Notes: generated by a model not told the origin, from the sequence alone. DNA of 9,273 nucleotides from Thermococcus sp. (GCF_027066465.1 NZ_JAMONU010000124.1:1-9273), one strand, 5' to 3'. Shown: positions 1 through 6,946, counted from the first letter of the stretch. Numbers and translations are program-made.

Positions 1-546
1 AACCTAGTAAGGCAGATAAGGCGGTACTTTAAGGAGGAGCACTTCAGGAACAAGAGGAATACCGCCAGAATAATCCTCATCGGGAAAGTCCTCTTCGACA
101 AAACGGGCATTGTAGAGACCCTTCGAGCCGAGGCCGAGGAGTACATGAGGAAGCCGTTTCCAAAGCCCGAGTCAGTGAAAGTCGAACTGGCCAAGTACGT
201 TCTCTGGGACGCTCTCGACAGCCTGAAGGATGCAGAGGAACGAGGAGACCCGAGCTACGCTTACCTCTATCATCTGGCTCTGAAGGAAGCGCTTGAGTCC
301 TACGCTCGGTTTTTGAGGGTCGAAGTACCGCCGGCGAGCAAGGTGTATCGCCTCTTCAGCGACGGGGCCTTCAGAAGGGCTTACCTCTTTCCCGACTTCC
401 CAAATGATGAGTTCGTCGCCCTCTTTCTCAGGGCCATGAAAGAAGTCAGAACCGAGAACGCCGAGGCTTTGATAACTCACGTCCTTGAGAAGATGGGCGG
501 TTTCAGCATAGACGGCTGGAGGCTGAGGACTGGGGTTAATGTTTAG
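1..546 (+). CDS. Probable nucleotidyltransferase, C-terminal part (5' end outside window)
   Basis: The reading frame is open from base 1 to the TAG at 544-546, so 181 C-terminal residues are visible and the true start lies left of the window. The first in-window Met (145) sits inside a continuous, well-coded segment and is not the start. The opening part holds a hydrophobic strand (IILIGKVLFDKTG) followed by a helix and a basic/proline stretch. The rest is mostly helical, with an alternating Leu/Ala/Tyr pattern around LKEALESYARFL and a PPASK turn. This layout, strand plus DKTG turn followed by a helical bundle, resembles the C-terminal half of nucleotidyltransferase-fold proteins of the MNT/kanamycin-nucleotidyltransferase kind. 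Their catalytic GS...D-x-D motif would lie upstream, outside the window, so activity cannot be judged. The family call is an inference from general resemblance. The 3' end overlaps the convergent MFS gene by 11 bp. Confidence 0.6.
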   Translation, partial: NLVRQIRRYFKEEHFRNKRNTARIILIGKVLFDKTGIVETLRAEAEEYMRKPFPKPESVKVELAKYVLWDALDSLKDAEERGDPSYAYLYHLALKEALESYARFLRVEVPPASKVYRLFSDGAFRRAYLFPDFPNDEFVALFLRAMKEVRTENAEALITHVLEKMGGFSIDGWRLRTGVNV

Positions 547-1714
547 CCACGAGACTTCTGGCTTTGTAGAGCCACCAGAACATCGCCCCCGCCAGTAAAA
601 ACAGGCCGAAGCTCACAGCGTAGGGCAGAGTTGGGTGAAGGCTTGCCAGAGCTCCCGCAACGAAGGGCGTGAATAGGCCTAAGAGGGTCTTATAACTCGA
701 TATCGCCGCATGAAACTCGCTAGTGCGTTCCTTAGGAATCAGCGAGAACTGCCAAGAGCGGTAGAAGGGAAACCCCAAGGTGCTTCCGAATTCTCCAATG
801 GCATAAACAACAATTACAAGCCAAAAGGGCGGTGCCAATGCCATGATGAGTGTGTATAAAGCATTAATGAACATTGCAATGCCGAGAGCTTGAAATCCCT
901 TCCCCTTCGGAACCCTCTCGCTCGCGTAAGTGCCAATTATCGAGGCCATACTGCTCGCGCAGGCTATCAGCGTTACCTCGAAGACCGTTTTATGGAGCAC
1001 GAAGACGACGTAGTTAATCAGCACAATCTCCGGAGCCATCATCCAGGCGAGTGTGAAGAGCGTCTCAAACGCAATGAGAACTTTAAACTCGCCTGCCTTG
1101 AAGGTGAAGCTCTCTGGCGTTATCCGCTCCTCCCGGCCAACGGAGGGCAGGAACCGCCAGATGTACACTACCGTAACGGCCGAGAAGAGGCCGAAGAACA
1201 TGAAGGTCCATCGGTAGCTCTCCGGCCCCGGATAGATGTAGCCAAGGATGTAGCCCATAATCGGAAATGTAACCAGCCTCGATATCTCCGGCAGGCGGAG
1301 GTGCCAGGCTAAGATTTCCTCGTACTTGTCCTCCGGGTAGATTACCTGCTCGTAAGCTCGATAAAGGGGATAGAGAACCGTTGAGAGCTTCTCAATTGTT
1401 TTGCCAGCGAAGAGCACTAAAGGGGCGACCGCGCCCTTCGCGAGGCCGTACAAAACGTAGGCGATGCCGTCAAGGACGTCTATCGCGATAAGACCCTTCT
1501 TGATGTCCCAGCGGTTGAAGAGCCGGCCGAAGAGGTAAGTTAGGGGAATCGCGATTATGTTTACAGCGGTAAAGAACGCCCCGACTTCGAGAATTGAGTA
1601 TCCGGTCTCCATGAGGTAGAGCGGGAAGAGTATCCAGACCATCAGGCTGGGGGCAATGAGCGTGTGGTAGAGCATGTAAGCTTTAGCGTCGCGGGGAATC
1701 TCGCTCCAGCGCAT
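536..1714 (-). CDS. MFS transporter, 392 aa
   Basis: This is an integral membrane protein of the length usual for the major facilitator superfamily (about 390-400 aa). Around twelve hydrophobic segments can be read, in two halves separated by a charged central loop near residues 192-208 (GREERITPESF). Between TM2 and TM3 is a motif-A-like loop with G63, R68, D70, K72 and K73. The substrate cannot be told. The family covers sugar, drug and metabolite antiport or uniport, and no sugar-specific motif is evident. The ATG at 1714-1712 is kept because it opens directly into a short amphipathic N-terminus before TM1; no strong Shine-Dalgarno match precedes it. It lies 17 bp downstream of the decayed GNAT frame on the same strand, so the two may once have been co-transcribed. 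Its 3' end overlaps the left-hand gene by 11 bp. Confidence 0.85.
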   Translation of the reverse strand: MRWSEIPRDAKAYMLYHTLIAPSLMVWILFPLYLMETGYSILEVGAFFTAVNIIAIPLTYLFGRLFNRWDIKKGLIAIDVLDGIAYVLYGLAKGAVAPLVLFAGKTIEKLSTVLYPLYRAYEQVIYPEDKYEEILAWHLRLPEISRLVTFPIMGYILGYIYPGPESYRWTFMFFGLFSAVTVVYIWRFLPSVGREERITPESFTFKAGEFKVLIAFETLFTLAWMMAPEIVLINYVVFVLHKTVFEVTLIACASSMASIIGTYASERVPKGKGFQALGIAMFINALYTLIMALAPPFWLVIVVYAIGEFGSTLGFPFYRSWQFSLIPKERTSEFHAAISSYKTLLGLFTPFVAGALASLHPTLPYAVSFGLFLLAGAMFWWLYKARSLVAKH

Positions 1715-1731
1715 TTGAAGTCCCGTTCAGA

Positions 1732-2028
1732 TTACAACCGAGATTTTAAAACGTTTCCGAGACATTTGGCGTAAATCAGCGCCGGCTCGTTCCACTCTGG
1801 ATACGGGTCCACCAGCGCGATTCTCACGAAGCCCCTCCGCTCGTAGAAGCGCCTCGTCTCGTCGTGGGGCTTGTAGCTCAAATCGCCTGACGTCTTGACA
1901 ACGAGTAGCCTCCTTCCTTAAGTCCGCCCGATAGCTCTAAGGCCGGCCTCGTTGAACCACTCAGGAAGGCCCTGGGCTATTTGGAAGCATTGAGGCTCCT
2001 CTCCATGCTGGAGTTCCCGGATTTCCAT
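1732..2028 (-). pseudogene. GNAT acetyltransferase remnant with internal deletion and in-frame stop
   Basis: Reading the minus strand from the ATG at 2028-2026 gives a normal GNAT-like N-terminus (MEIRELQHGE..., then LPEWFNEAGLRAI). It stops at an in-frame TAA at 1920-1918 after 36 residues. The same frame then continues with RRLLVVKTSGDLSYKP, TRRFYERRGFVRIA and WNEPALIYAKCL, ending at the TAA at 1734-1732. FYERRGF is the typical GNAT motif B, and the last strand is also typical of the fold. The whole central part, including motif A (R/Q-x-x-G-x-G/A, the CoA-pyrophosphate loop), is missing: only about 98 codons remain against roughly 150 for a single-domain GNAT. A stretch just before the junction reads DLRKE in a neighbouring frame, suggesting a small frameshift besides the deletion. 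A TATA-like element is still present upstream. The gene is almost certainly inactive; its former substrate is unknown. Confidence 0.8.
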
Positions 2029-2050
2029 AAGGCTAATTTTGGGTCTCGAC

Positions 2051-2060
2051 GTTAAAAATC
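2051..2060 (-). promoter_or_regulatory. TATA-like element upstream of the GNAT remnant
   Basis: On the minus strand this reads GATTTTTAAC, with its centre about 28 bases before the ATG at 2028. That spacing fits a leaderless or near-leaderless archaeal transcript, and there is no Shine-Dalgarno match before that ATG. It may still drive transcription through the remnant into the MFS gene. Assigned by spacing and AT-content only. Confidence 0.3.
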
Positions 2061-2107
2061 TGTCGAATCGTTCGGGAATATTTTGACGGATTTGATGAGA
2101 TTTTATT

Positions 2108-2125
2108 CAAGAAAAAGTATTTTAC
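2108..2125 (+). promoter_or_regulatory. Putative BRE/TATA promoter of the beta-propeller gene
   Basis: An A-rich BRE-like run (AAGAAAAAG) is followed by TATTTTAC inside a markedly AT-rich stretch (about 2085-2147) that contrasts with the surrounding coding DNA. Transcription would begin about 25 bases downstream, near 2145, giving a leader of about 14 nt that contains the GAGGG ribosome binding site. Other AT-rich segments in the same stretch could serve instead, so the exact box is uncertain. Confidence 0.4.
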
Positions 2126-2147
2126 CCAAAAAGTTGTAAAAAAATTT

Positions 2148-2152
2148 GAGGG
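2148..2152 (+). promoter_or_regulatory. Ribosome binding site deciding the start at 2159
   Basis: GAGGG lies directly against the first ATG (2153), too close to serve it, but 6 nt before the second ATG (2159). This favours the shorter protein, which also begins with a cleaner signal peptide (MRWVLVVLL). Confidence 0.6.
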
Positions 2153-2158
2153 ATGGCA

Positions 2159-3772
2159 ATGAGGTGGGTCCTCGTTGTGCTCCTTGTCCTTGCGCTGTCC
2201 CTCACAACGGTCTCGGCGGCCGAGTTTGAGTACACAATCCGGGGAGGCTCAATGGATTCATTCGACCCGTACTACGCCCTCTACTCCGATGGCAAGATGC
2301 TGGTTTCCGGAATCTACAGCAAAGGACTAAAGAACTACATTGCCTTGATTGAAATAACTCCGGATGGCGAGACCCTCTCCGGGACGATGCTGTCCCTTTC
2401 CTTCAATGATGGCACGGGGATTGGAGTTTCGCCCCTCGGAACTAACCAGATTCTCCTGAGGGCTTCTGACGGTTACTATCTGATTTCCGAAGCCCACTCA
2501 AAGAAAACGAAAAGCTTTAACAGTATATTAATCCTCAGGCTCGATAATGACTTAAACGTCCGCTGGGGCGAGATGATTTCGGCCTACGTGAACAGAACCT
2601 ACGGTGGAACGACCCGGCTCGTGAGGACTCATATCTACCCGAGGGATGCTGTGCTTGATGGCAAGTACCTCTACATACTCGCAAAACTCGGGAAGTGGGC
2701 AGTCGTGCTAAAGGTCTTTGTGGACGAGAACAACAAGCCCCTATACGGTAAGGTGCTCTGGGCAAAGTCCGTTAGAGTCACCCTGGGTCTCGAACCCATA
2801 GGTCTGATGGTCGATGGGGACAGGATTTACGTCGTCTCTACGAACGCCGAGAGCGCGATTGGTGGGTCGAGAATAATCCTCATCGAAATGCTGACCAACG
2901 GAACGGTGCTCAACGTCCTCAGCTACTCCCACTACCGCTCCCAGGAAGGTGGCCACCTGCTCTACGCCAGCGGCATAGTCAGAGGAGCCAGTGGACTTTA
3001 TGTAATCGGCACGTATGAAACCGAGGTGAACGGAACGTCCGTGAAGTTTCCAGCCGTGATAAAGATAGCCCAAAACGGAAGCCCGATATGGAGCATAGTG
3101 GTCAATGAACCCGGTCTCGTGACGAACCGCTTCGCAGTTTCAGGGGATTCACTCTATCTCGGAGAGATTGGCTCGTGGGTGGCCGGTGCTGAGAAGTTAA
3201 AGGACAGCGTTGTAGTGCTCAGGCTCAGCGGAAACGGAAGCGTTGATTGGGCGAAGGCCTACAAACCCAGCACGCTCCGAACTTTGAAGCTCGTCAGGAA
3301 TATCTGGGCAGAAGGAGATACCGTCGTAGGAACTCTCGGATTGAGTGGTTCCAGAAGCGTAATTCTCTTTACGGTTGCTGAAAAAGACCCCTGCTGGAGG
3401 AACGTTAAGCTCGGAACTCGGGAGCTTCGCCTGAAATTCCACCCGGTAGATTCAAAATATTTCGAAGTTTCAACGGTGAAGTTCCAGGTTCTGGAAGAAG
3501 TGCGGGCAGAGAACACGGCACTGGAGTTAAAATCCTCGAAACTCTGCACCGGTCATGTTGGAACGACCTCCACACTGCCGACGACCACGTCGGGGACAAC
3601 GACTTCCACAGCAACTTCAAAGACAGCTTCAAGCTCTCCAAGTCCGTCTTTCAAATCGACAACATATCCGGAAACTGGTACTTCCAGCTCTCCGGCGAAA
3701 GGAGGAATCTGCGGTCCCGGGCTTGTCGTAGTTCTCGTCCTTCTCCCGGTGTTGAGAAGGTGGCACGCTTAA
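2159..3772 (+). CDS. Secreted, C-terminally anchored beta-propeller-like protein with CGP-CTERM, 537 aa
   Basis: Residues 1-20 form a signal peptide (hydrophobic core VLVVLLVLALSL, probable cleavage after VSA). The body shows a recurring pattern of a beta strand, an Asn/Asp-Gly turn and a strand often ending in Trp. Copies lie near residues 61-73, 124-136, 190-201, 239-252, 300-311 (QNGSPIW) and 352-364 (GNGSVDW), about 60 residues apart, as in a six- or seven-bladed propeller. Cys412 and Cys463 could pair. Residues 468-513 are a Ser/Thr/Pro-rich linker, probably glycosylated and spanning the S-layer. The end is C518-G-P, a hydrophobic helix and RRWHA, which matches the CGP-CTERM sorting signature known from Thermococcales; attachment to the cell surface follows from that family knowledge. 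No catalytic site is recognised, so binding of a ligand or carbohydrate is only a guess. The gene stands alone, with its 3' end 3 bp from the convergent GNAT gene. Confidence 0.85.
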   Translation: MRWVLVVLLVLALSLTTVSAAEFEYTIRGGSMDSFDPYYALYSDGKMLVSGIYSKGLKNYIALIEITPDGETLSGTMLSLSFNDGTGIGVSPLGTNQILLRASDGYYLISEAHSKKTKSFNSILILRLDNDLNVRWGEMISAYVNRTYGGTTRLVRTHIYPRDAVLDGKYLYILAKLGKWAVVLKVFVDENNKPLYGKVLWAKSVRVTLGLEPIGLMVDGDRIYVVSTNAESAIGGSRIILIEMLTNGTVLNVLSYSHYRSQEGGHLLYASGIVRGASGLYVIGTYETEVNGTSVKFPAVIKIAQNGSPIWSIVVNEPGLVTNRFAVSGDSLYLGEIGSWVAGAEKLKDSVVVLRLSGNGSVDWAKAYKPSTLRTLKLVRNIWAEGDTVVGTLGLSGSRSVILFTVAEKDPCWRNVKLGTRELRLKFHPVDSKYFEVSTVKFQVLEEVRAENTALELKSSKLCTGHVGTTSTLPTTTSGTTTSTATSKTASSSPSPSFKSTTYPETGTSSSPAKGGICGPGLVVVLVLLPVLRRWHA

Positions 3773-3775
3773 CTT

Positions 3776-4405
3776 TCACTTTTTGCCGAGCCATTTCTCC
3801 AAAGTTTGATTGACTAACCTCAGGAACTCCTCCTTCGTCCCACCTTTTCTGTAAAACTCCTCAAGCAGTTCCATAAAGCGCTTCTCTTCCTCCGTGAACT
3901 TCTCCCCACGCCAGCGGAAGATTCTGAAGGGCTCGCCGAGAAGTTCGACCGTGTGGAAGGACAGCCTCTCCAAGTGCTCCAAGTCCTTCACCAGCTCGAT
4001 CGTGTTGATAACGTCGTAACCGAGCCTCTTCCAGAAGGCTATCGCATCTTTGTCCTGCGGCAGGACGAAGAGGTAGAGCGCGTCGTCGTGCTTCCTGACC
4101 TCCTCTTCCGCCCGCTCAACAAGGGCCCGTCCGATTCCCCGCCCCCTGAACTCTGGCCTTACGAAGAGTTCTTCAATCCAGAAACTGCCCTCCCGGCTTG
4201 AAACCCTGATGAATCCCAAGGCTTCTTCCTTCTCGATGGCGAGGAATATCATGTCTCCCCTCTTGAAGTAGTGTGTTGCCTCGGCCCTATACTCAGCCTC
4301 GGCATGTGGATTCCAGCCCTGCTTTCCTCGGAGTTCCCTGAAAAACTCGATGTAAAGCTCCTGGAAGTCTGGGAGGTGTCCCCCGGACAGGCGAATTATT
4401 TCCAC
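3776..4405 (-). CDS. GNAT family N-acetyltransferase, 209 aa
   Basis: The protein transfers an acetyl group from acetyl-CoA to an amine; the acceptor is unknown. From the GTG start it begins with a beta strand (MEIIRLSGG). The GNAT fold occupies about residues 1-140: strand FLAIEKEEALGFIRV, then IEELFVRPEFRGRGIGRAL with the CoA-pyrophosphate motif R87-G-R-G90-I-G92, then AIAFWKRLGY as motif B. The last 65 residues are a charged, helical extension (EEKRFMELLEEFYRKGG) not needed for the core fold. The start is GTG at 4405-4403: a GGGGGTGA element ends 4 nt before it and the family N-terminus begins there. A longer frame up to 4483 would run into the upstream gene with a non-GNAT sequence. The upstream acetyltransferase stops at 4410, 4 nt before this start, so the two are translationally coupled. 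Confidence 0.88.
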   Translation of the reverse strand: MEIIRLSGGHLPDFQELYIEFFRELRGKQGWNPHAEAEYRAEATHYFKRGDMIFLAIEKEEALGFIRVSSREGSFWIEELFVRPEFRGRGIGRALVERAEEEVRKHDDALYLFVLPQDKDAIAFWKRLGYDVINTIELVKDLEHLERLSFHTVELLGEPFRIFRWRGEKFTEEEKRFMELLEEFYRKGGTKEEFLRLVNQTLEKWLGKK

Positions 4406-4409
4406 ACTC

Positions 4410-4417
4410 TCACCCCC
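4410..4417 (-). promoter_or_regulatory. Ribosome binding site containing the upstream stop codon
   Basis: GGGGGTGA on the minus strand serves the GTG start at 4405 with a 4-nt gap. Its TGA is the stop codon of the upstream acetyltransferase. This arrangement implies termination-reinitiation and settles the downstream start. Confidence 0.75.
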
Positions 4418-5219
4418 GAACGAGCCTCTTCCTAAAAACCAGAACGTTCGGCTCCTCAGTCTCGTCCCAGAGGTGGAGACCAAGCCTCCTAAGGCCCGGC
4501 AGGAGGGGTTTTACCCCGCTCGGGAGCATCACGTCGAAGCTCTCCCTTCCCCTCTCACGGGCCACCCACGCCATCGCTGGGAGCATTGCCTTAAGAGTCG
4601 CCAAGCCAACGTCGAGGGGCGTGAACGTCGCTCCTTTCTTTGAAACCAGAAAGCGGAAGCCGTTGAAGTCGTAAAGGTCGGCGTTTTCCCTAATCCATCC
4701 TAAAGCCTCCTCGCTCCTCCTCACGAAGCGCCAACCGACGGGAATGAGGCCGAGGGTCAGGTCGCTCAGCTCCGGCTCGATTTTCTCAGGCCTCTCCGGT
4801 TGGAAGTCCTCTGTTTTCGCCCCGAAGACGAAGAACTTCGCCTTGACCCGAAAGCCCGTCTTCTCTGCCATCGAGATGCTCTCGCGGTTGAGGAAGTATG
4901 TCGCGAACTCAAGGGCTTCGATTTTTCCCTCCTTCGCGAGTCTCCCACCAAGCTGGAGCATGAAGTCGTGGAGCTTCCGCCCAAAGCCCCTGCCCCGGTA
5001 GTCGGGATGAACCCTCAATCCTTCGAGCCAGCCGACCTTTCCTGGCAAAAGCGTCAGCTTTGCCGTTCCCACAACCTTTCCGTCCACCTCGAGGACGTAG
5101 AAGTTATCGCCGAGCCACTCGTCGAAGACCCTCGCGAGGTAATCCGCGCCGTCCCACGTCAGCCTCGCTATTTCCTCGATGAAGGACCTATCTTCCGGCC
5201 TCGCCTCGCGTATGAGCAT
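4410..5219 (-). CDS. Two-domain GNAT family N-acetyltransferase, 269 aa
   Basis: Residues 1-135 form a GNAT domain: MLIREARPED opening, strand NFYVLEVDGKVVGTAKL, then GWLEGLRVHPDYRGRGFGRKL with R75-G-R-G78-F-G80 as the CoA loop, and a motif-B-like helix around SISMAEKTGFRV. Residues 136-269 form a second segment with strands and helices (WRFVRRSEEALGWI, FNGFRFLVSKKG, SFDVMLPSG, LHLWDETEEPNVLVF) but no second CoA motif. It resembles the non-catalytic C-terminal half of two-domain GNATs; its role, perhaps substrate binding, is inferred. The start chosen is ATG 5219, with GGTGA 5 nt before it; the ATG at 5225 overlaps that Shine-Dalgarno element, and the frame continues to 5267 through the promoter. 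It is the first gene of a two-gene unit with the 209-aa acetyltransferase. The substrate is unknown. Confidence 0.87.
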   Translation of the reverse strand: MLIREARPEDRSFIEEIARLTWDGADYLARVFDEWLGDNFYVLEVDGKVVGTAKLTLLPGKVGWLEGLRVHPDYRGRGFGRKLHDFMLQLGGRLAKEGKIEALEFATYFLNRESISMAEKTGFRVKAKFFVFGAKTEDFQPERPEKIEPELSDLTLGLIPVGWRFVRRSEEALGWIRENADLYDFNGFRFLVSKKGATFTPLDVGLATLKAMLPAMAWVARERGRESFDVMLPSGVKPLLPGLRRLGLHLWDETEEPNVLVFRKRLVRG

Positions 5220-5224
5220 GAACA

Positions 5225-5229
5225 TCACC
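5225..5229 (-). promoter_or_regulatory. Ribosome binding site deciding the start at 5219
   Basis: GGTGA on the minus strand lies 5 nt before the ATG at 5219 and overlaps the ATG at 5225. It therefore selects the second Met (MLIREARPED), which matches the usual GNAT beginning. Confidence 0.65.
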
Positions 5230-5237
5230 GCCCTAAG

Positions 5238-5268
5238 TTGGGGAAACCTTTTAAGGGCCTTTCCCAAT
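5238..5268. promoter_or_regulatory. Near-symmetric bidirectional promoter between the GNAT unit and the small exported protein
   Basis: Only 66 bp separate the start codons at 5219 (-) and 5286 (+). In the middle is CCTTTTAAGG (5247-5256), a TATA-like core readable on either strand. It is flanked by GGGAAA (5241-5246) and its exact inverted copy TTTCCC (5260-5265), which look like BRE elements on each strand. The centre of this dyad (5253) lies midway between the two starts. TATA-to-start spacing predicts very short leaders (about 5-10 nt) both ways. The element could also be an operator, since a dimeric regulator bound there would cover both promoters. Confidence 0.5.
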
Positions 5269-5285
5269 TACGCTGGGTGGTGTTA

Positions 5286-5786
5286 ATGAGGCGCCTTCTC
5301 GCGGTCATCGTCGTTCTCCTCGTAGTTTCCTCACTCTTCGGATACGCCTTTCATCGGAGAAGCGTTGATGTTAAGAACGCAGAATCCGGCCTGCTTTCCG
5401 TTTCCACCACAGCCCTCTTCTGTCTGAGCGACATGGGTGCGCTCAGGACGATGGTTGAGCACAACGCGAGCGCTGATTTGCTGAGGGAGCGCGCCGGGAG
5501 GTACGCCTACTGCGCGCAGGTTCTCAGCGAGGCTTCCGGGTCTCTATACAAACTCACGGGAAAAGAAAGCTACCGGAACCTCCACCTCGCCGCGTCAAAC
5601 CTCGCGGTATTCTTCAACCACGTGAGGAACAGCGGAGAGCCGAAGAAGTCTCTCCTTAAAAACGCGGACGTTATCGCTGCCATCGGTGACGCCATCTCGG
5701 GGATTTACAGAGCGGAGCTGAGGGGCAGTTTGAAAGAAAACCAGACGGGCCGGCTGGTTAATCTAACGGAAGGTCTCTCGTGGTGA
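5286..5786 (+). CDS. Small N-terminally anchored extracytoplasmic protein, 166 aa, function unknown
   Basis: I do not recognise the family. The N-terminus MRRLLAVIVVLLVVSSLFGY is two arginines followed by one hydrophobic helix, so it is either a signal peptide or a membrane anchor. The remaining roughly 140 residues are soluble and mainly helical. Two cysteines (46 and 76) could form a disulfide outside the cell. Three Asn-X-Ser/Thr sequons (N60, N152, N159) also suit an exported, possibly N-glycosylated domain. The start is ATG 5286, preceded by GGTGGTG at 5276-5282. The same frame is open further upstream to 4800, but that part runs antisense through the acetyltransferase and has no signal sequence. 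The last 29 bp overlap the convergent MFS gene. It shares a compact divergent promoter with the acetyltransferase pair, suggesting possible co-regulation, not shared function. Confidence 0.78.
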   Translation: MRRLLAVIVVLLVVSSLFGYAFHRRSVDVKNAESGLLSVSTTALFCLSDMGALRTMVEHNASADLLRERAGRYAYCAQVLSEASGSLYKLTGKESYRNLHLAASNLAVFFNHVRNSGEPKKSLLKNADVIAAIGDAISGIYRAELRGSLKENQTGRLVNLTEGLSW

Positions 5787-6924
5787 GCGTGAGGATTCCA
5801 AGCGCGAGAACCCCCAGGAGGAAGGCACCCACCGGAAGGTTCGCCCCCGTTCCCCTTTCAATCAGCCACGCAAAGGTCAGCTGAGACAGGGGGATTACCA
5901 GCGTCGCGAGGGCGTCGAAAAGGCCCCTTGCAGTACCAAGGCGCTTAAGCGGGATAAACCTCTGCATCAGACTGTCGAACGAGACGTTGAGAAGCTCCCC
6001 GCCGAATCCCAGAATCAGAACTGCGGGAAACAGCATCAAAACCGTGGGGAATCCAGTGATGAGAAGGGCGAGGCTCTGGAGGAGCATTCCAATCATCAGC
6101 GGTCTCCGGAGGCCGATTCCCTTCCTTTTTGCGAGAATAGAGATAATCACGACGGCTACAAGGCTTCCAACGGTTGTGAGGGACTGCAGGACCCCGTAAA
6201 CGAACTCCCCCGCGCTCAGCTTCCTCAGCGAGGCGAAGATGAAAATCCTGAACGAGCCGAGGGCGAAGTTGAAGAGGAGCATCGAGACGAGAACTCCTAT
6301 GACGAGCCATCTGTCAATGATTATCCCTTTGTCCGATTCTCCCAGCTGGAGTTCCTCGCTCTTCCCCTTCACATCGACGTCCAGATACGGAATTAGTGTG
6401 AGCGCTCCAACGAGAAGGAGAACCGCGTCGAGGAGCATGGCCGTTATCCCGAAGCGGTAAGAAAGAAAGCCGGCCAGAGGGAAGGCCACCAGCGAAACGG
6501 CGTTTCCAACGGTGGCGAGCTTTGCGTTGAGGCTTTGGAGCTCCGACGGGTCGAGGGTCATCGAAGCAACCAGCGAGAAGCCGTAGTAGCGGTGGAGGAT
6601 GTCCAGAGCGGAGATTCCGGAGACGATGAGGTAAAATGCAACGACGTTCGATGAGAGGGGAACTATCAGAGTGGCAAGGGCCGATTGAAGGAGGAGCGCG
6701 AGGAAGGCCGGCCTGACCTTCCTGGCCGTTCTGTCGAGCGTCCTTCCGAGGAGGGGCGGGAGGATAACCCAGGGCAGGTGGGAGAAGAGGGCGAAGCCGC
6801 CGATGCTCAGGAGCGAGCCGGTGCTCTGGAGAATCCCCCAGGGCAGGGCAACGCTCTCGATGGCGTCTCCCGCTGTTCTGAGGGCTGACGTGAGGAGCTG
6901 GAGGCGGTAGAGGGTTTGCTTCAT
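5758..6924 (-). CDS. MFS transporter, exporter-like, 388 aa
   Basis: The opening LQLLTSALRTAGDAIESVALPW (TM1 with a Gly-Asp and an ALPW end) and the loop G60-R-T-L-D64-R65-T-A-R68-K69 after TM2 are typical of the MFS subgroup that includes EntS-type siderophore and drug exporters. About twelve TM segments are visible, with a charged central loop near residues 191-206 (KGKSEELQLGESDKG). A second, weaker positive loop (AKRKGIGLRRP) sits in the C-terminal half. Export of a small molecule is the likely role; the substrate is unknown. The start is placed at ATG 6924. A TATA box (CTTTTAAA, 6954-6947) lies about 26 bp before it, there is no Shine-Dalgarno match, and the preceding bases are pyrimidine-rich, all consistent with a leaderless mRNA. 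The alternative GTG at 6963 would put the TATA box inside the gene. The 3' end overlaps the small exported-protein gene by 29 bp. Confidence 0.87.
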   Translation of the reverse strand: MKQTLYRLQLLTSALRTAGDAIESVALPWGILQSTGSLLSIGGFALFSHLPWVILPPLLGRTLDRTARKVRPAFLALLLQSALATLIVPLSSNVVAFYLIVSGISALDILHRYYGFSLVASMTLDPSELQSLNAKLATVGNAVSLVAFPLAGFLSYRFGITAMLLDAVLLLVGALTLIPYLDVDVKGKSEELQLGESDKGIIIDRWLVIGVLVSMLLFNFALGSFRIFIFASLRKLSAGEFVYGVLQSLTTVGSLVAVVIISILAKRKGIGLRRPLMIGMLLQSLALLITGFPTVLMLFPAVLILGFGGELLNVSFDSLMQRFIPLKRLGTARGLFDALATLVIPLSQLTFAWLIERGTGANLPVGAFLLGVLALGILTLTTRDLPLD

Positions 6925-6946
6925 GGAGACGGGGTTGAAGAGAAGG

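Noticed and set aside
145..546. A complete 133-aa protein starting at Met 145
   Set aside because: The frame is open and protein-like from base 1, so this Met is internal to a gene that begins outside the window.
843..900. ATGATGA resembling a C box of a C/D box sRNA
   Set aside because: No D box (CTGA) follows at a suitable distance, and it lies within a coding gene, where such heptamers occur by chance.
890..1312. A 140-codon plus-strand frame inside the first MFS gene
   Set aside because: Composition is rich in Arg, His and Glu without hydrophobic periodicity; it is the shadow of the transporter on the opposite strand.
1918..1920. Recoding or readthrough of the in-frame TAA in the GNAT remnant
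   Set aside because: Even with readthrough the product would lack the CoA-binding motif, so no active enzyme would result; decay is the simpler explanation.
1939..1948. Palindrome AGGCCGGCCT in the GNAT remnant
   Set aside because: It is part of the former coding sequence (Glu-Ala-Gly-Leu codons) and has no matching partner site or wider repeat.
4800..5285. N-terminal extension of the small exported protein by 162 codons
   Set aside because: It runs antisense through the acetyltransferase and across the shared promoter; the signal-peptide start at 5286 has its own ribosome binding site.
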